Shown here: piece after piece, positions 26,598 through 36,314 of the stretch
How the letters are laid out: each line of letters begins with the position of its first letter
Position numbering within the stretch: the first letter of the stretch is position 1
Assembly: GCF_016617715.1 (NCBI RefSeq)
Contig: NZ_CP067225.1
Span: 2,610,001-2,674,000 of the forward strand
Direction: 5' to 3'
DNA from: Paracoccus sp. MC1862
GTDB taxonomy: Bacteria > Pseudomonadota > Alphaproteobacteria > Rhodobacterales > Rhodobacteraceae
Length of the DNA stretch: 64,000 nucleotides
Program-made: the position numbers and the translations under genes
Notes under the pieces: model-generated
Told to the model about the DNA's origin: nothing
Seen by the model: only the letters and a program-made list of their open reading frames with translations
The model's database searches: none

Positions 26598-27491
26598 ATG
26601 GCGCGGAAAAAGGGACGGGACATCTCGGGCTGGCTGCTGATCGACAAGCCCGCGGGGGTCGGCTCGACCGACGTGGTGTCCCGTGTGCGCTGGGCGCTGG
26701 ACGCGAAGAAGGCTGGCCACGCAGGAACGCTGGACCCTGACGCGACGGGGCTGCTGGCCGTGGCGCTGGGCGAGGCGACAAAGACCGTGCCCTGGCTGAC
26801 CGAGGCGCTGAAGGCTTATGACTTCACAGTGACTTGGGGCGCCGAGACCTCGACCGACGACGCCTCGGGCGAGGTGCTGCGCCGGTCCGACGCGCGGCCC
26901 TCGGCCGAGGCCATCGAGGTCGCCCTGCCCGCATTCCGCGGCGAGATCCTGCAGGTTCCCCCGGCCGTCTCGGCCGTCAAGGTGGACGGCGCCCGCGCCT
27001 ATGACCTCGCGCGCGAGGGTGAGGCCTTCACGCTGGCCGCCCGCCCGTTATGGGTCGAGGAACTGATGCTGACCGAGGCACGCACCGATCAGGCCGACCT
27101 GCATCTGGTCTGTGGCAAGGGCGGCTATGTCCGCGCCATCGCCCGCGACCTCGGCCGGGCGCTCGGCTGCCTCGGCCATGTGCAGGGCCTGCGCCGGGTC
27201 TGGTCGGGGCCCTTCGAGGTGGCGGATGCGATCCCCTTCGACCGGGTGGACCGGGCGGCGCAGGCGGAACTCGATGCCGCGCTGCTGCCGGTCCAGTCGG
27301 CGTTGGACCTGCCCGAGATGCGCGCCACCGACCAGGGCGCGGCGCGGCTGCGGAACGGCAATCCGGGGCAGGTGCTCGGCACTGTCGATTACGGCGCAGA
27401 GGTCTGGGTCAGCCATGAAGGCCGCGCGGTCGCCATCGGCCGCTACATGGGCGGGGAGGTCCATCCCTCGCGCGTGTTCGTTCAGCCGTGA
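26598..27491 (+). CDS. truB: tRNA pseudouridine-55 synthase
   Basis: TruB converts U55 of tRNA T-loops to pseudouridine. The 297-residue protein contains [17 protein letters not shown], then [13 protein letters not shown] with catalytic Asp46, then [16 protein letters not shown], and [16 protein letters not shown] near residue 175. The ATG starts immediately after the previous stop. The length matches the family. A repeat and the convergent MFS gene follow. Confidence 0.96.
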   Translation: MARKKGRDISGWLLIDKPAGVGSTDVVSRVRWALDAKKAGHAGTLDPDATGLLAVALGEATKTVPWLTEALKAYDFTVTWGAETSTDDASGEVLRRSDARPSAEAIEVALPAFRGEILQVPPAVSAVKVDGARAYDLAREGEAFTLAARPLWVEELMLTEARTDQADLHLVCGKGGYVRAIARDLGRALGCLGHVQGLRRVWSGPFEVADAIPFDRVDRAAQAELDAALLPVQSALDLPEMRATDQGAARLRNGNPGQVLGTVDYGAEVWVSHEGRAVAIGRYMGGEVHPSRVFVQP

Positions 27492-27524
27492 TCGGCGATG
27501 CAGCGCCCGCTTCATCGTCGTGAT

Positions 27525-27581
27525 GGGTATTTGAACCAGAAAGAAATCACTTCGCCTTGCGAGCGGGATGCTTCTTTCTGA
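27525..27581. repeat. Palindromic intergenic repeat (TATTTGAACCAGAAAGAA type)
   Basis: GGGTATTTGAACCAGAAAGA at about 27525-27544 is followed by an inverted TTCTTTCTG at 27572-27580. The left arm closely matches the arms of the perfect 23-bp palindrome at 40375-40450. It lies exactly between the convergent truB and MFS genes and could terminate both. Confidence 0.65.
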
Positions 27582-27589
27582 CCCGCCGC

Positions 27590-28906
27590 TCAGGCGATGG
27601 ATGCGCCTCGCGTTTCTCGGCCGATGCCGAAGGACAGCACCGCCGCCAGTACCAGCAGGCCCGCGAACAGCCCGATCATCGCGTTGAAGTCGCGCGTCGC
27701 CAGCACCGCCATCAGCGAGGGCGCGGCCAGTCCCCCCAGCCGCGCGACCGCCCCTGCCGTGCCCATGCCGGTGGCCCGCAGGTTGGTCGGATAGATCTCG
27801 GGCGTCAGGGCATAAAGCGCCCCCCAGGTGCCCAGCAGCGCGAAGCTCATCAGCATCAGCGCGCCCGCGACGACTGCGCCGGTGGTGGCCGTGACGAACA
27901 ACAGGCAACCCAGCGCCGAGAGGACAAGGAAGATCCGCAGCGTTTTCTGTCGCCCCCAGTTCTCGACCCCCCAGGCGGCCAGCGCATAGCCCGGCAGTTG
28001 CGCCAGCGCGAGGATCACGAGGAAGCCGTAGCCCCGCACGAAGCCGAAGCCTTCCGTCGCGAGCTTGCCCGGCAGCCAGACGAAGACGCCGTAGTAGCTG
28101 AGCGAGACGAGGAACCACACCGCCAGAACCGCCACGGTCGTTCGCGCCAGCCCGGCGGTGAAGATCCCCCCTGCTGGGGCGGGGGCGGCTGGCGGCAGGA
28201 CCAGCCTTGCCTTGGGGGCAAACGCGGGCGCGCCATTTGCCACGCGGATGCGGTTGATGATGGCCCGGGCCTCGGGTTCGCGGTTCCGGCGCAGCAGGTA
28301 CATGGGCGATTCCGGCACCCAGAGCCGCAGGAAGATGCCGATGCAGGCGGGCAGGGCCGCCACCAGGTAGATCAGCTTCCATGGCGCCGCGACCGCGAAG
28401 CTTGCCGCGAACCAGGCGGTCAGCGCGACGACCAGCGTGCCCAGCGCCCAGAAGCCCTCCAGCCAGACCAGCCAGCGGCCGCGGTTCTTCGGCGGCAGGA
28501 ACTCGGCCATCATGGCATAGTCCACGGGCAGGGTGCCGCCCACCGCCATCCCGGTCAGGAAGCGCAGCGCCAGCAGCCACTGGAAGTCGGGCGAAAAGAC
28601 CGAGGCCAGCCCGAAGACCGCGTCGCAGGCCACCGTCACGATCAGCACGTTCCGCCGCCCGATCCGGTCCGCCAGCCGCCCGAACAGCGCCGCGCCGACG
28701 AACATCCCGAGAAAGAACAGCGTCCCGCTTTGCAGCGCCACCTGCATCTCCAGCCCGAAGCTGGCCGCGATCGAGGGTGCGGCGAAGCCGACCGCCACCA
28801 CCTGCATGGCGTCGGCCGCCCAGACCAGCCCGAAGATCGCCATCAGGCGACGCTGGAAACGGCCCGCGCCCGCCTCGGCCAGCGCGTCGTCCACCGTGAT
28901 CCTCAT
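27590..28906 (-). CDS. Major facilitator superfamily transporter
   Basis: This 438-residue protein has twelve predicted hydrophobic segments. The cytoplasmic loop 2-3 motif GRLADRIGRRNVLI and the conserved KNRGRWLVWLEGFWALG resemble the sugar/aromatic-acid proton symporter branch (SV2/AAHS-like). GGAGG eight bases before the ATG at 28906 decides the start; the frame extends 26 codons further. The substrate is unknown. It lies downstream of HU on the same strand, separated by a small terminator-like hairpin. Confidence 0.86.
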   Translation of the reverse strand: MRITVDDALAEAGAGRFQRRLMAIFGLVWAADAMQVVAVGFAAPSIAASFGLEMQVALQSGTLFFLGMFVGAALFGRLADRIGRRNVLIVTVACDAVFGLASVFSPDFQWLLALRFLTGMAVGGTLPVDYAMMAEFLPPKNRGRWLVWLEGFWALGTLVVALTAWFAASFAVAAPWKLIYLVAALPACIGIFLRLWVPESPMYLLRRNREPEARAIINRIRVANGAPAFAPKARLVLPPAAPAPAGGIFTAGLARTTVAVLAVWFLVSLSYYGVFVWLPGKLATEGFGFVRGYGFLVILALAQLPGYALAAWGVENWGRQKTLRIFLVLSALGCLLFVTATTGAVVAGALMLMSFALLGTWGALYALTPEIYPTNLRATGMGTAGAVARLGGLAAPSLMAVLATRDFNAMIGLFAGLLVLAAVLSFGIGRETRGASIA

Positions 28907-28927
28907 CGCGGTTCCTCCCCTTGCCTC

Positions 28928-28946
28928 GCCCCTTGCAAAAAGGGGC
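28928..28946 (-). terminator. Small terminator-like hairpin after HU
   Basis: GCCCCTT (28928-28934) pairs with AAGGGGC (28940-28946) around a five-base loop, in the 86-base gap between the HU gene and the downstream MFS gene. There is no long T-tract, so termination is uncertain. Confidence 0.4.
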
Positions 28947-28992
28947 CGCGCCCTCGCGCGACCCCCGGATGCTTCGCCAGCCACAAGGGCAG

Positions 28993-29292
28993 TCAGGCGT
29001 TGACGCTGTCCTTCAGCGACTTGGCGATGGTGACCTTGACCACCTTGTCGGCGGGCTTGGTCATCATTTCCTGCGTCTGCGGGTTGCGGACCTGACGCTC
29101 GGGGCGGGCGCGGCAGGCGACCTTGCCGATGCCGGGCAGCGTCAGCGCACCGCCCTCGGCGACGGTGCGGGCGACCAGCGCGCCCAGCGCGTCCAGCGCG
29201 GCGGTGGCGGTCTTCTTGTCGCTGCCCATCTCATCGGCCAGTGCAGCCACCAGCTGCGTCTTGGTCATGGGCTTGGCGGGTGCTGTGGCCAT
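28993..29292 (-). CDS. HU-family DNA-binding protein
   Basis: This 99-residue nucleoid protein starts MATAPAKPMTKTQLVAALAD and has the HU/IHF fold. The beta-arm region reads GIGKVACRARPERQVRNPQT, with the conserved RNP turn, and the C-terminal helix reads VVKVTIAKSLKDSVNA. The N-terminal extension of about 8 residues (Ala/Pro/Lys) is longer than in E. coli HU. AGGAGACAGGACCT precedes the ATG at 29292. An upstream in-frame start at 29412 would overlap the orphan gene. Confidence 0.92.
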   Translation of the reverse strand: MATAPAKPMTKTQLVAALADEMGSDKKTATAALDALGALVARTVAEGGALTLPGIGKVACRARPERQVRNPQTQEMMTKPADKVVKVTIAKSLKDSVNA

Positions 29293-29321
29293 AGGTCCTG
29301 TCTCCTCGTGTGTCGCGCGCG

Positions 29322-30425
29322 TCAGGCGGGCATTTCCGGCGCCAGTTGATCTGGCATGGCCCCTGCTACAGCCGGTTTTTCCCCGCGTTTCAAGCCCTTT
29401 TGAAGGGGCCAAGGGGTGCTTTTAAGGCTTGGGCGATGAAAATGGGCATCAGACGCCAAGCTCATGGCCCCGGAAGGGGCAACGGCAGGGGCTGCCAGCC
29501 CACCGGCATCGCGCCGGCCCTTGTTGATGCCGTCGGCCCAAGCGATCAGCTTCTTGCGCGGCCAGATCATCGTATAGCAGGTCGGGACGTATTTTCCGTC
29601 GGCAACCAACTGGCGGCGGGTGGCCGAGGTGGCGGTCGCCCGCTTGACATGAAGCTCGCCGGTGTTGTTGCGGATGAAGAACGCGCCGCCCGCGCGGGGG
29701 ACGCCCTGCAGATAGGCAAGCCGCGGGCTGATTTCTGCGGCGATGGGATCATGGAACCAGGACGAGATGAACAGCCCCGCCAGTGCCGGGTTGCATCGGA
29801 GCATGTCGGCCACCTGAAGGTAGGTCGCGTGAAAGCCGGCCGGATTGAACCCGGTCAGATGCCGCGAATCCGTATGGAACTCCAGGAACGGTCGCCACAT
29901 CCCGCCCCAGACATACCGCGCGGGGGCCGTCAGTTGCCTGCACCGGACGGCCGCGGACGCAATCATGCGCGGATCGAGGCGTCCGAAGCGGTCGATGTCC
30001 ATCGCAGCGCCGGGGATGAAGAAACCGAACACATGGGCAACATCCCGCGCCAGCGAATCTGCCTCATAGTCCGGGAATTCAGCCGGTATCGTCTCGGCCA
30101 GCCTGCGGGCAAGATCGGGATAGAGCGCGAGGGCGGATGCCGGCAGGCTCAGCGCGGCAACCGTCTGCGGCAGGTCGAGCGCAAAGCGGGCGATCAGAGC
30201 GTTCCGGTAGATGACGGGATCGGTCCCGTCCCCGATCCGGCTCTGGACTTCCTGCTGGATCAAGGCGACTGGCGCCATCATCCCCTTTTGCCGTATCGCC
30301 GCCTCCGCCTCGGCAAGCAGTCCCGCGCGTCGCGCCTGATAGTGATCTTCCAGCTGACCACCGGCACGCGTGACGATTTCTTCAAAAATGGCCCGCGTAT
30401 GCTTGGGGATCTCGAAACTGCTCAT
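29322..30425 (-). CDS. Protein of unknown function (orphan)
   Basis: This 367-residue protein has no catalytic motif I recognise, no signal peptide and no clear membrane helix. It starts MSSFEIPKHTRAIFEEIVTR. Distinctive stretches are FGFFIPGAAMDIDRFGRLDP, YVWGGMWRPFLEFHTDSRHL, LFISSWFHDPIAAEISPRLA, FFIRNNTGELHVKRATATSA and CYTMIWPRKKLIAWADGINK. Several His, Asp and Trp residues in the middle could form an active site. The last 60 or so residues are low-complexity and run to within 30 bases of HU. The ribosome site is weak and GC content looks lower than in neighbours, so transfer is possible. Confidence 0.6.
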   Translation of the reverse strand: MSSFEIPKHTRAIFEEIVTRAGGQLEDHYQARRAGLLAEAEAAIRQKGMMAPVALIQQEVQSRIGDGTDPVIYRNALIARFALDLPQTVAALSLPASALALYPDLARRLAETIPAEFPDYEADSLARDVAHVFGFFIPGAAMDIDRFGRLDPRMIASAAVRCRQLTAPARYVWGGMWRPFLEFHTDSRHLTGFNPAGFHATYLQVADMLRCNPALAGLFISSWFHDPIAAEISPRLAYLQGVPRAGGAFFIRNNTGELHVKRATATSATRRQLVADGKYVPTCYTMIWPRKKLIAWADGINKGRRDAGGLAAPAVAPSGAMSLASDAHFHRPSLKSTPWPLQKGLKRGEKPAVAGAMPDQLAPEMPA

Positions 30426-30551
30426 TGATGAAAACTCTGCGCTTGCAATCCTGTCATCCCAGTAGCTTGAGAAGCAGACTCCCGTCAGCTTGTATAAAGC
30501 GACAGGCGGCGGCGTTCTGGCGCACGGCCCGTGGTCCGCGCAGCGTCCGAT

Positions 30552-32033
30552 TTACAGAAACGCCGTCTCGTGGAAGGACCGCAGCTTGCGGGAATGCAGC
30601 CGCTCGATCGGGGTGGCGCGCAGCTTCTCCATCGCGCGGATGCCGATCAGCAGGTGGCTGGAGACCTGCGTGCGGTAGAAATCGGTCGCCATGCCGGGCA
30701 GCTTCAACTCGCCATGCAGGGGCTTGTCGCTGACGCACAGAAGCGTGCCGTAGGGCACCCGGAAGCGGAAGCCGTTGGCGGCGATGGTGGCGCTTTCCAT
30801 GTCCAGCGCGATCGCGCGGCTGAGGCTGAGGCGGTGGACCGGCGTGTCGCGCAATTCCCAGTTGCGGTTGTCGATGGTGGCGACGGTGCCCGTCCGCATG
30901 ATCCGCTTCAGCTCGAAGCCTTCCAGCTCGGTGATCTCGGCCACGGCCTGTTCCAGCGCCACCTGCACCTCGGCCAGCGTCGGCAGCGGCACCCAGACCG
31001 GCAGGTCGTCGTCCAGCACATGGTCCAGCCGCAGGTAGGCGTGGGCCAGCACGTAATCCCCCAGCCGCTGGCTGTTGCGCAGCCCCGCGCAATGGCCGAC
31101 CATCAGCCAGGCATGGGGGCGCAGGACGGCAATGTGGTCCGTGGCGGTCTTGGCGTTGGAGGGTCCCACGCCGATGTTGACCAGCGTGATCCCCTGCCCG
31201 TCCGGCCGCTTGAGGTGATAGGCCGGCATCTGCGGGGTCTTGGCAACGGGCACCGAGGCATCGTCCGGCCGCTCGATCATGTGGTTTCCGGGACCGACGA
31301 AGGCCGTGTAGCCCGAGGCGGGGTCCGCCAGCGCCTTGCGGGCAAAAGCCTCGAACTCGTCCACGTAGAACTGGTAGTTGGTGAACAGCACGAAACTCTG
31401 GAAGTGATCGGGCGCGGTCGCGGTGTAATGCGCCAGCCGCGCCAGCGAGTAATCCACCCGCTGCGCTGTGAAGGGCGCAAGGTGGCGGGTGCCGTCGGGC
31501 AGCTCATCAGCGATCCCGTTCACGATGTTGTCGTTCACGGTGACGAGGTCGGGCACGTCGAAGATGTCGCGCAGGGAATAATCCAGCACGCCTTCCTGCG
31601 GGACGTTCAGGTCGCTCTGGGTCGCCACGGCGAAATGGACAGGGATGGGCGTGTCGCTTTCACCGACGGCCACGGGAACTTGGTGGTTGCGGATCAGAAG
31701 GCCAATCTGCTGGGTTAGGTAGTCGCGGAACAGGTCCGGCCGGGTGATCGTCGCCGCATAGGTGCCGGGCAGCGTGACATGGCCGAAGGCCAGCCGGGAA
31801 TCGGCCTGCTCGTGGCTCGAGGTCGTCAGCCGGACCTCGGGATAGAAGGCGCGGAACCTTGCCGCCGGCGGATGCCCCCCCCGCAGCGTGCCTACGAAAC
31901 GGTCCAGCAGCCAGCCCGTGGCACGGTCGTGAAGCTCGATCAGGCGGGCGACGGCGGCCTGGGGATCGTCAAAATATTCGCGCTCGACCGGCTCGGGCGT
32001 CTCGACGGGCAGCAGGCGGGAGAGCTGGTCCAT
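30552..32033 (-). CDS. amn: AMP nucleosidase
   Basis: Amn hydrolyses AMP to adenine and ribose 5-phosphate. The 493-residue protein has the Amn N-terminal domain ([20 protein letters not shown]) and a C-terminal nucleoside-phosphorylase-like domain: [40 protein letters not shown], and [19 protein letters not shown] with the conserved Glu for nucleoside binding, and [19 protein letters not shown]. The length equals the family norm. It is divergent from the LLM oxidoreductase gene. Confidence 0.95.
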   Translation of the reverse strand: MDQLSRLLPVETPEPVEREYFDDPQAAVARLIELHDRATGWLLDRFVGTLRGGHPPAARFRAFYPEVRLTTSSHEQADSRLAFGHVTLPGTYAATITRPDLFRDYLTQQIGLLIRNHQVPVAVGESDTPIPVHFAVATQSDLNVPQEGVLDYSLRDIFDVPDLVTVNDNIVNGIADELPDGTRHLAPFTAQRVDYSLARLAHYTATAPDHFQSFVLFTNYQFYVDEFEAFARKALADPASGYTAFVGPGNHMIERPDDASVPVAKTPQMPAYHLKRPDGQGITLVNIGVGPSNAKTATDHIAVLRPHAWLMVGHCAGLRNSQRLGDYVLAHAYLRLDHVLDDDLPVWVPLPTLAEVQVALEQAVAEITELEGFELKRIMRTGTVATIDNRNWELRDTPVHRLSLSRAIALDMESATIAANGFRFRVPYGTLLCVSDKPLHGELKLPGMATDFYRTQVSSHLLIGIRAMEKLRATPIERLHSRKLRSFHETAFL

Positions 32034-32114
32034 GGGCGGGCTCCTTTAGCCCCGGACAGTGGCAGCGGGTGGTGGCACTGGCAAGACGGCGGCGGCAGCC
32101 CTATCTCGGGGGGC

Positions 32115-33104
32115 ATGGACATCTCTATTCTCGATCTCGCGCCGGTGCCCGAGGGCTCGGACACAAAGGCGGCCATCGCCAGCAGCGTGACGCTGGCACG
32201 CGCGGCGGAAGCCCAGGGCTACAAGCGGTTCTGGCTGGCCGAGCACCACAACATGCCGGGCATCGCCAGCGCAGCGACAGCCGTGCTGATCGGCCATATC
32301 GCCGATCACACCAAGGACATCCGCGTCGGCGCGGGCGGGATCATGCTGCCGAACCACGCGCCGCTGGCGGTGGCCGAGGCCTTCGGGACGCTGGCCACCA
32401 TCCATGGGCCGCGCATCGACCTCGGCCTTGGCCGCGCGCCCGGCGGCGACGGGGCGGTGATGCACGCGCTGCGGCGGGGCCAGTCCCGCAACGAGGATTT
32501 CCCCAACGACGTGGTGGAACTGCTGCATTACCTCGGCCCCGAACGCCCCGGCGTGGCGGTGGCTGCCCATCCCGGGCAGGGGACGAACGTGCCGGTCTGG
32601 ATTCTCGGCTCGTCGCTTTACGGGGCAAGCCTCGCGGCTGCGCTGGGGCTGCCTTACGCTTTCGCCTCGCATTTCGCGCCCGACGCGCTGGACGACGCGG
32701 TAGCGCTTTACCGCGACCGCTTCCAGCCAGGGCCCTGGGGCGACAAACCGCGCTTCATGCTGGCCGCGAACCTGATCGCGGCGGACACGGACGCGGAAGC
32801 GCGGCGGCTGCGGACCAGTTCGCAGATCCAGTTCTTCCGGCTGCGGACCGGCAATCCCGGCTTGCTGCCCGCGCCGGTGGATGATCTTGATGCGGTCGTG
32901 CCCGCGCAATACCAGTCGATGGTGGACCGGGTGCTGAGCGTCAGCGCCGTCGGCGCCCCCGACACCGTCAAGGCGCAGATCGACGCGATGGTCGCCCGCT
33001 ACAAGCCGGACGAGCTGATCCTGACCGGCAACATCTGGGACCCGGCGGCGCGCGAAAAATCCTTCGCCATCGGGGCCGAGGTGCTGGGACTCACCCGCGC
33101 ATGA
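32115..33104 (+). CDS. LLM-class flavin-dependent oxidoreductase
   Basis: This 329-residue enzyme is of the bacterial-luciferase-like type close to YhbW/MsnO8. It begins [20 protein letters not shown] and contains [40 protein letters not shown] and [13 protein letters not shown], all usual in this group. FMN is the expected cofactor; the substrate is unknown. The ATG at 32115 follows a GGGGGG run, while the open frame extends far upstream without a plausible start. Its end overlaps the next gene (ATGA), so the two are coupled. Confidence 0.88.
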   Translation: MDISILDLAPVPEGSDTKAAIASSVTLARAAEAQGYKRFWLAEHHNMPGIASAATAVLIGHIADHTKDIRVGAGGIMLPNHAPLAVAEAFGTLATIHGPRIDLGLGRAPGGDGAVMHALRRGQSRNEDFPNDVVELLHYLGPERPGVAVAAHPGQGTNVPVWILGSSLYGASLAAALGLPYAFASHFAPDALDDAVALYRDRFQPGPWGDKPRFMLAANLIAADTDAEARRLRTSSQIQFFRLRTGNPGLLPAPVDDLDAVVPAQYQSMVDRVLSVSAVGAPDTVKAQIDAMVARYKPDELILTGNIWDPAAREKSFAIGAEVLGLTRA

Positions 33105-33967
33105 CCTCGCGCCTGGTGGTGCTGGGCCATGGCTATTCGGCCGGCTTCCTGACCCGGCGGCTGGTGCCGCAGGGCTGGACCGTCACCGGCACCACCCGCG
33201 ACAATGCTTCACGTGTCACGCTGGCAGGCGCCACGCCCCTGCGCTGGCCCGGCGAGGGGGACGCGGTGCGGGCCGAGATCGCCCGCGCCGACGCGATCCT
33301 GATCAGCGCCGGGCCGGAGGCCGGGGAATGCCCGGCGCTGCGCGAATTCGGCACAGCCATCGCGGACAGCCGCGCCCGCTGGTTCGGCTATCTCTCCACC
33401 ACCGGAGTTTATGGCGACCGACAGGGCGGCTGGGTGGACGAGACCTCAGACCTCGCGCCCTCGACCCGCCGGGGCCGCGACCGCGTGGCGGCGGAAGCCG
33501 GGTGGCAGGCGCTGGCCGCAGCGCACGGGTTGCCGCTACACATCTTCCGCCTTGCCGGCATCTACGGCCCCGGACGCGGCCCTTTCGAGAAGGTCCGCAA
33601 CGGCACCGCCCGACGCATCATCAAGCCGGGGCAGGTGTTTTCCCGCATCCATGCCGAGGACATCGCGCAGACCCTCGCGGCCTCGATCGCCCGGCCCTCA
33701 CCCGGCGCGATTTACAACCTCTGCGACGATGACCCCGCCCCGCCCGAGGATGTGCTGGAACATGCAGCCCATCTGCTGGGCCTGCCCCCGCCGCCCGCCG
33801 AGGATTTCACGACCGCCGAGATGACGCCGATGGCTCGCAGCTTCTATGCCGAAAGCAAGCGCGTCTCGAACGCGCGGATCAAGCGCGACCTCGGCATCCG
33901 CCTGATCCACCCGGACTATCGCAGCGGGCTGGCCGCGATCCTGGCGGAAGAATCCGTCAGGGCGTGA
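33101..33967 (+). CDS. SDR-family NAD(P)-binding epimerase-like protein (YeeZ type)
   Basis: The 288-residue protein has an N-terminal Rossmann motif ([17 protein letters not shown]), the NADP-type loop TGTTRD, an extended-SDR core with [19 protein letters not shown], and [18 protein letters not shown]. The strict SDR Tyr-x-x-x-Lys is replaced by a Y...R-type arrangement, as in YeeZ relatives. The function is unknown. It is coupled by a 4-base overlap to the LLM oxidoreductase gene and converges with the SH3 gene, overlapping it by 11 bases. Confidence 0.85.
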   Translation: MTSRLVVLGHGYSAGFLTRRLVPQGWTVTGTTRDNASRVTLAGATPLRWPGEGDAVRAEIARADAILISAGPEAGECPALREFGTAIADSRARWFGYLSTTGVYGDRQGGWVDETSDLAPSTRRGRDRVAAEAGWQALAAAHGLPLHIFRLAGIYGPGRGPFEKVRNGTARRIIKPGQVFSRIHAEDIAQTLAASIARPSPGAIYNLCDDDPAPPEDVLEHAAHLLGLPPPPAEDFTTAEMTPMARSFYAESKRVSNARIKRDLGIRLIHPDYRSGLAAILAEESVRA

Positions 33968-34565
33968 TCCGGCAGCAGCCGTTCTCCATCCGCGAGGCCT
34001 GGTCCGCGCCCTCGAACAGCAGCGTGGCCGACAGCCCGAAGGCGCGATCCGACATGCCGTCGCTGCATTGGGCGGGGGTCAGCACCACCGTCAGTCGGCC
34101 CTGCGCGTCGCCCGCGATGATGCTGCGGGCGGGCTCGCGCCGGGCGGGGTTGTCCACCACCACGCGGCGCTGCAGGGGGCGCGAGAGTTCGGGCGTCTCG
34201 TAGACGATGTTGGCGCCGACCTGCCGCAGCGACCAGAAGGGCTCGGTCCCGAGGCAGTTCAGCGTGGCCGGAATTTCGCCCGGCTTCCAGACATCGGGCC
34301 GTTCCTGAAGATAGCGCATGTTGACCCAGCCCGAGCGCTCGAAGGTGTTGACCCGCGCCCAGCCGGACCGTGTCTCGATCACCTCGACCCCCGTTGCGTC
34401 ATGCGGCAGTTCCGACAGGATCGAGGAGGAGGCGTCCGGCATCGCCCGGATATTAAGCACGTCGTTCGACTTGACCCCCGTCACGTCGTAGAGCGTCGGC
34501 AGCATGGACTGCGCGGCGGCGGGACCGGCGAGGGCAAGGGTCAGGGCAAGGGCGGCAAGACGCAT
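33957..34565 (-). CDS. Exported SH3-domain protein with COG3650-like C-terminus
   Basis: This 202-residue protein has a signal peptide (MRLAALALTLALAGPAAAQ). A bacterial SH3 domain follows (about 25-90: NIRAMPDASSSILSELP and SGWARVNTFERSGWVNMRYL). The C-terminal domain has LNCLGTEPFWSLRQVGANIV and a cysteine-rich end (ENGCCRITP), similar to COG3650/MliC-like envelope proteins. A cell-wall or periplasmic role is likely but undefined. GAGGTTCCCG precedes the ATG. It is downstream of the VIT transporter gene on the same strand. Confidence 0.8.
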   Translation of the reverse strand: MRLAALALTLALAGPAAAQSMLPTLYDVTGVKSNDVLNIRAMPDASSSILSELPHDATGVEVIETRSGWARVNTFERSGWVNMRYLQERPDVWKPGEIPATLNCLGTEPFWSLRQVGANIVYETPELSRPLQRRVVVDNPARREPARSIIAGDAQGRLTVVLTPAQCSDGMSDRAFGLSATLLFEGADQASRMENGCCRITP

Positions 34566-34583
34566 CGGGAACCTCGGGGCTTG

Positions 34584-35297
34584 TCAGACAACGGCCCCGA
34601 AAAGATGCCCGATCACCGAGGTCACCGCCATCGCGAATGAACCCCACAGCAACACACGCACGAGAGCAGGGCGGAGAGGCGCACCCCCCGCCCATGCCCC
34701 CAGCATGCCCAAAGCGGCCAGCGCGATCAGCGTCACCGCCAGAACCACCGGCACGATCAGCCCCAAGGGTGTCAGCAGCGCCGCGAGATAGGGCACCCCG
34801 CCCGCCACGGTGAAGGTCGCGCCCGAGGCCATCGCGGCCTGCATGGGATCCGCCGAAAGCTCCTCGGTCAGACCCAGTTCATCGCGCAGGTGGGCGCCCA
34901 GCGCGTCATGCTCGGTCAGCTCGCAGGCGACCAGCCGGGCGGTGTCGGGGGCGAGGCCGCGCGATTCGTAGATCAGGATCAGTTCCTCCAGCTCGATCTC
35001 GGGCTGGTGGTGCAGTGCCTGTCGCTCGCGGTGGATGTCGGCGGCCTCGATGTCGGACTGGGAACTGACGCTGACATATTCCCCCGCCGCCATCGACAGC
35101 GCGCCCGCGGCCAACCCTGCGCCGCCCGCGATCATCACCGCCTGCGGATCGCCCGAGGCCGTCGCCACGCCCACGACCAGCGAGCCGATCGACACGATCC
35201 CGTCATTCGCCCCCAAGACAGCCGCCCGCAGCCAGTTCGAGCGGGTGATGTAATGCGGGTCGTCAGGATGGGCATCGGGGTGGGTGTTGCGGGTCAT
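34584..35297 (-). CDS. VIT1/CCC1-family iron/manganese transporter
   Basis: This 237-residue membrane protein has five hydrophobic segments. The family signature is NWLRAAVLGANDGIVSIGSL and LSMAAGEYVSVSSQSDIEAA. Proteins of this family move ferrous iron or manganese out of the cytoplasm. A cytoplasmic helix with Glu and His residues (DIHRERQALHHQPEIELEEL) is the expected metal-binding region. The start at 35297 (MTRNTHPDAHPDD) is preferred; an in-frame ATG at 35333 exists. It follows mrr by about 75 bases on the same strand. Confidence 0.9.
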   Translation of the reverse strand: MTRNTHPDAHPDDPHYITRSNWLRAAVLGANDGIVSIGSLVVGVATASGDPQAVMIAGGAGLAAGALSMAAGEYVSVSSQSDIEAADIHRERQALHHQPEIELEELILIYESRGLAPDTARLVACELTEHDALGAHLRDELGLTEELSADPMQAAMASGATFTVAGGVPYLAALLTPLGLIVPVVLAVTLIALAALGMLGAWAGGAPLRPALVRVLLWGSFAMAVTSVIGHLFGAVV

Positions 35298-35372
35298 GGC
35301 TGTGTTCCAGTCGCGCAGGCCATGCATGGCCAAGCCGCTCGGCAGTCGAATAGGCGCGGCCGGCGCGGCCCG

Positions 35373-36314
35373 TCAATCGACGGAGAAGTAATCCTCGTCG
35401 ATGCGGCGGATAACATAGGTCGCGCTGGTGCGCACCCCCACGCCGTGGTCGATCATCAACCGGGCCAGCCGCGCCCCGTCGATCAGCACGACGCGCTGCT
35501 CGATCCCGCGCACATAGCCCCATGCCTCCTTGGTGAAGGAGGAGGTCGTGACGAACACGCCCTTTCGTGCCCTCGCCCCGATCAGCGAGCCGACGAAGCC
35601 CTGAAGCGCGGGGCGGCCAATGGCATTCTCGGGCTTGTAGCGCTTGGCCTGGATATAGACAGCGTCGAGGCCCAGCTTGTCCTCGTTGATGATTCCATCA
35701 ATGCCGCCGTCGCCGGACTTGCCGATGGCACGACCCATCTCCGCCCGACCGCTGCCATAGCCCATGGCGATCAACAGGTCGACGATGACCTGCTCGAAAC
35801 GGGCAGGCGTGACAGCGAGGAGTTGTTCCAGCAGTTCCTCGGCCAACGCGTCCTGCAGGGCGGCATGGGCCGAGTCGATCAGTTCCTGCGGGGTCTCGGT
35901 CGTGTCCTGTGGTTCGGAAGCACCGAACACGGGCACTTCTGGCGCTTCCTTTGATCGTCCTGCCAAGTATGTCAGCCATTCCAGAAAGTCCGGGTAGGTT
36001 CTGAGCGTGTTCTTGTCGATCTTGGTCGGATTGCTGTCCAGCAGCGCCTTTCCCGCAGGAGTGATCCGGTAATGGCCCCGTTTGATGGGTTCCACTAGGC
36101 CGGCGTGCATCATGTAGTTCCGCGCCCAATGAGCACGGTTCGACATATAGCTCTGAGTTCCACTGGGAAGCAGCATTTCCATCTGGGTGTCGGAAAGCAA
36201 AAACTGTTTCTGCAGTCCGGGAAGGGAGTCGGCGATCGACTGCTTTCCCTCGCCGATCATGCGAAGAATTGGCAACATTAACTCTTCGTATTTTGGCAGC
36301 CCCTCTCCCCTCAC
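35373..36314 (-). CDS. mrr: Mrr-type (type IV) restriction endonuclease
   Basis: The 313-residue protein has an N-terminal winged helix like Mrr_N ([30 protein letters not shown]). Its C-terminal Mrr_cat PD-(D/E)xK-like nuclease domain has [15 protein letters not shown] (Asp206) and VYIQAKRY (Gln222, Lys224), then [15 protein letters not shown]. Mrr enzymes cleave methylated foreign DNA. The start is a GTG that overlaps the dxs stop (GTGA), so expression depends on dxs translation; the alternative ATG at 36278 would cut the conserved PKYEEL. The 5' part is visibly richer in A and T than its neighbours, which suggests transfer. No methylase is nearby. Confidence 0.88.
   Translation of the reverse strand: MRGEGLPKYEELMLPILRMIGEGKQSIADSLPGLQKQFLLSDTQMEMLLPSGTQSYMSNRAHWARNYMMHAGLVEPIKRGHYRITPAGKALLDSNPTKIDKNTLRTYPDFLEWLTYLAGRSKEAPEVPVFGASEPQDTTETPQELIDSAHAALQDALAEELLEQLLAVTPARFEQVIVDLLIAMGYGSGRAEMGRAIGKSGDGGIDGIINEDKLGLDAVYIQAKRYKPENAIGRPALQGFVGSLIGARARKGVFVTTSSFTKEAWGYVRGIEQRVVLIDGARLARLMIDHGVGVRTSATYVIRRIDEDYFSVD

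Noticed and set aside
27557..29095. 512-codon plus-strand frame over the MFS and HU genes
   Set aside because: Antisense to a convincing transporter and HU; low-complexity Arg/Gln-rich product.
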